This document shows, piece after piece, positions 5,314 through 7,929 of a stretch of DNA of 7,929 nt; the stretch's first letter is position 1; each line of letters starts with the position of its first letter. This DNA is from Deltaproteobacteria bacterium. GTDB taxonomy: Bacteria > Desulfobacterota > Desulfuromonadia > Desulfuromonadales > BM103. Both the position numbers and the translations under genes were made by a program. The notes under the pieces are model-generated. The model worked only from the letters and a program-made list of their open reading frames with translations. It did no database searches and had not been told where the DNA came from. The stretch covers positions 1 to 7,929 of the forward strand of contig JAGXHL010000074.1 of the NCBI GenBank assembly GCA_024636215.1. Direction: 5' to 3'.

Positions 5314-5366
5314 ACAGGTGATTTTAGCTGGTAGTCTTAATCTGTATTGAAAGGGAGGTTCGGGTT

Positions 5367-5825
5367 ATGTCAATGCTCAAGGAATTCAAAGAGTTCGCGG
5401 TAAAGGGAAATGCAGTTGATATGGCGGTGGGTATCATTGTCGGCGGTGCGTTTGGCACGATTGTCAAATCATTGGTCAACGATATCATCATGCCTCCGAT
5501 TGGAATGATCCTGGGCAATGTCGCTTTTGCAGAACTTTTTCTGGTTCTCAATAGAGGCAGCGCGCCTGGTCCCTACACCACTCTCGCCGATGCCCAGGCT
5601 GCAGGGGCTGTGACCATTAATTACGGAATATTCTCCAACGCTGTGATCAGTTTTGTGATCATCGCGTTTGCTGTATTCATGCTGATAAAATCGATAAACA
5701 GGCTGAAACGTGAGGAAGAAGCTCCGGTAGAAGAGCCAACGACCCGTGACTGTCCACATTGTTTCTCGACAATTCCTATCAAGGCTACGCGTTGCCCGCA
5801 ATGTACGTCTGAACTCAAATTCTAG
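5367..5825 (+). CDS. mscL: Large-conductance mechanosensitive channel MscL with C-terminal zinc ribbon
   Basis: A 152-residue MscL, a homopentameric inner-membrane pore that opens under high membrane tension to release solutes during osmotic downshock. Features: an amphipathic N-terminal helix [15 protein letters not shown]; pore-lining TM1 about 16-45 with the glycine-rich [10 protein letters not shown] at 21-30 and [10 protein letters not shown] at 37-46; a periplasmic loop about 60-87; TM2 about 88-109; and a charged cytoplasmic linker. Instead of ending in the common C-terminal helix bundle, residues 129-146 form a four-cysteine knuckle, Cys129-X2-Cys132 and Cys143-X2-Cys146, likely binding zinc. 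That makes it longer than the 136-residue E. coli protein. The ATG is supported by GGGAGG at 5353-5358 with an 8-base spacer. It is a single-gene unit with its own promoter and a strong terminator. Confidence 0.96.
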   Translation: MSMLKEFKEFAVKGNAVDMAVGIIVGGAFGTIVKSLVNDIIMPPIGMILGNVAFAELFLVLNRGSAPGPYTTLADAQAAGAVTINYGIFSNAVISFVIIAFAVFMLIKSINRLKREEEAPVEEPTTRDCPHCFSTIPIKATRCPQCTSELKF

Positions 5826-5879
5826 CCTGCCTGATCTGCCGAGATCGGGTGTCTGCGTCTGCCAAAGATGCCACATTGA

Positions 5880-5920
5880 AGCAGCCTTTCCGGTTAATCC
5901 GGGAAGGCTGCTTTATTTAT
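5880..5920 (+). terminator. Rho-independent terminator of mscL
   Basis: A 14-bp stem, 5880-5893 with 5899-5912 (one T-G wobble), closes a TTAAT loop and is followed by a T-rich run (TTATTTATT). It lies 55 bases after the mscL stop. The sequence upstream is not A-rich, so it should work mainly in the plus direction. Confidence 0.92.
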
Positions 5921-6025
5921 TGTCTGGCGCGCTCATTTTGCAAAGGCTTGGTATGCTCCGTTTTAACAGCCTGCGCGACACTGGAAAGCGGAAATGCTCA
6001 AAAATTAATCACGATAAAATATTTC

Positions 6026-6071
6026 TTGCTTGCTCAAGATTATTTTGTTATAAAAGCACCAACTGTATAAT
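6026..6071 (+). promoter_or_regulatory. Candidate promoters of gdhA
   Basis: Two overlapping possibilities occur in an AT-rich stretch. One is TTGCTT (6026-6031), 17 bases, TATAAA (6049-6054). The other is TTGTTA (6045-6050), 15 bases, and a perfect TATAAT at 6066-6071. The second would start transcription near 6078, about 28 bases before the gdhA ATG. Neither -35 is strong, so an activator may assist. Confidence 0.5.
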
Positions 6072-6093
6072 AAATACGCATAACGCTGTATAA

Positions 6094-7455
<1,362 letters not shown>

Positions 7456-7478
7456 TCTTAGCAAGCAATGATATTTCG

Positions 7479-7512
7479 GGGCCGGCGAGTTTTTTGCCGG
7501 CCCTGTTTTTTT
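7479..7512 (+). terminator. Rho-independent terminator of gdhA
   Basis: An all-G/C 8-bp stem, GGGCCGGC (7479-7486) with GCCGGCCC (7496-7503), encloses a 9-base loop (GAGTTTTTT) and is followed after two bases by seven Ts (7506-7512). It lies 23 bases past the gdhA stop. Confidence 0.93.
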
Positions 7513-7514
7513 AC

Positions 7515-7585
7515 GGCAGCAGTTAAACGGTGACTTCATTTCATGATGTAAAAACGTTATGATAGTGCACAGGTCGACTGCTGCC
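7515..7585. repeat. Perfect 9-bp inverted repeat, 53-bp spacer
   Basis: GGCAGCAGT (7515-7523) and ACTGCTGCC (7577-7585) are exact reverse complements, flanking an AT-rich spacer that contains a TATGAT hexamer (7558-7563) as a possible -10 for the downstream gene. The left arm begins just after the gdhA terminator. It could be a pair of operator half-sites bridging a promoter, or a long RNA hairpin. Confidence 0.45.
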
Positions 7586-7668
7586 ACGGTTTTTATCCTG
7601 AGTCTTCACCTTGTAGCGGCCGACCTTCAGCATCAATCCCTGTTAAAAAATCAGCAAAGGAAAAGATC

Positions 7669-7929
7669 ATGTCCGACAGGTGGGTGACAACCGGTTTCAG
7701 TGGTCTCGACGAAATTCTGGATGGCTTGCGTCTCGGTGATAATGTCGTCTGGAAAGTCGACAGCATTGAAGATTACCAATACTTCGTCGCGCCCTATGTC
7801 AAGCAGGCTCTGGCCGACAAACGCGAAGTCGTCTATTTCCGCTTCGGCCAGCATTGTCCCGTGGTTGACCCAGAATTGGCCGTTGAAATTCATGAGCTTG
7901 ACCCAGGCGAGGGCTTCGAGCCCTTCGCC
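7669..7929 (+). CDS. KaiC/RAD55-like N-terminal domain protein, 3' end outside the window
   Basis: The first 87 codons of a longer gene, open at the window edge. The start TTGFSGLDEILDGLRLGDNV (residues 7-26) follows the KaiC/RAD55 entry pattern TGxxGxDExLxGGLxxG, but where those ATPases have the Walker A loop GxxGxGKT this protein has VDSIED (30-35), so it probably does not bind ATP in the usual way. Residues 53-62 (EVVYFRFGQH) look like the next core strand. From memory this kind of start occurs on PEP/pyruvate-binding (PEP synthase-like) proteins of Geobacter relatives; the rest of the protein is needed to confirm. AAAGGA (7656-7661) lies seven bases before the ATG. It sits downstream of the gdhA terminator and so forms its own unit. 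Confidence 0.75.
   Translation, partial: MSDRWVTTGFSGLDEILDGLRLGDNVVWKVDSIEDYQYFVAPYVKQALADKREVVYFRFGQHCPVVDPELAVEIHELDPGEGFEPFA

Overview
The window looks like a chromosomal segment from a delta-type proteobacterium (Desulfobacterota, most likely the Desulfuromonadales/Geobacterales group). This rests on the protein styles: an MscL with a C-terminal zinc ribbon, a degenerate KaiC/RAD55-like N-terminus of the type I associate with Geobacter-like PEP/pyruvate-binding proteins, an OmpR/HAMP-kinase pair and a Phd/ParE module. Shine-Dalgarno sequences are strong and base composition is moderate. The taxonomic call is from memory and only moderately firm.

Layout. 1-157 is upstream sequence without a recognised gene. 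158-573 (+) is a toxin-antitoxin locus with an intact Phd/YefM antitoxin and a ParE toxin reading frame broken after 46 codons. 630-1849 (-) is a two-gene operon, msrB then msrA, both predicted to be exported. 1850-2185 holds the msrBA promoter, a tandem array of four 11-bp repeats, a possible 19-codon upstream ORF, and a 127-bp nested inverted repeat that ends on the kinase stop codon. 2186-3954 (-) is an OmpR-family response regulator and its HAMP histidine kinase, with overlapping ends. 4023-4823 (-) is an exported or lipid-anchored-looking Sel1-repeat protein. 4824-5366 is a 543-bp intergenic region with several inverted repeats and the mscL promoter. 5367-5825 (+) is mscL with a strong terminator behind it. 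6106-7455 (+) is gdhA (NADP-type glutamate dehydrogenase), again closed by a strong terminator. 7669-7929 (+) is the 5' part of a protein with a KaiC-like N-terminus, cut by the window edge.

How the parts may work together. The most interesting unit is 630-3954: a membrane sensor kinase with a short, Met-rich periplasmic loop, an OmpR/PhoB-type regulator, and next to them an exported MsrB/MsrA pair whose promoter carries direct repeats spaced exactly 11 bp, the geometry bound by OmpR/PhoB-family dimers. I infer a periplasmic methionine-sulfoxide repair system under two-component control, analogous in logic to E. coli HprSR-MsrPQ but with different enzymes. MscL, GdhA and the KaiC-like protein look like independent transcription units.
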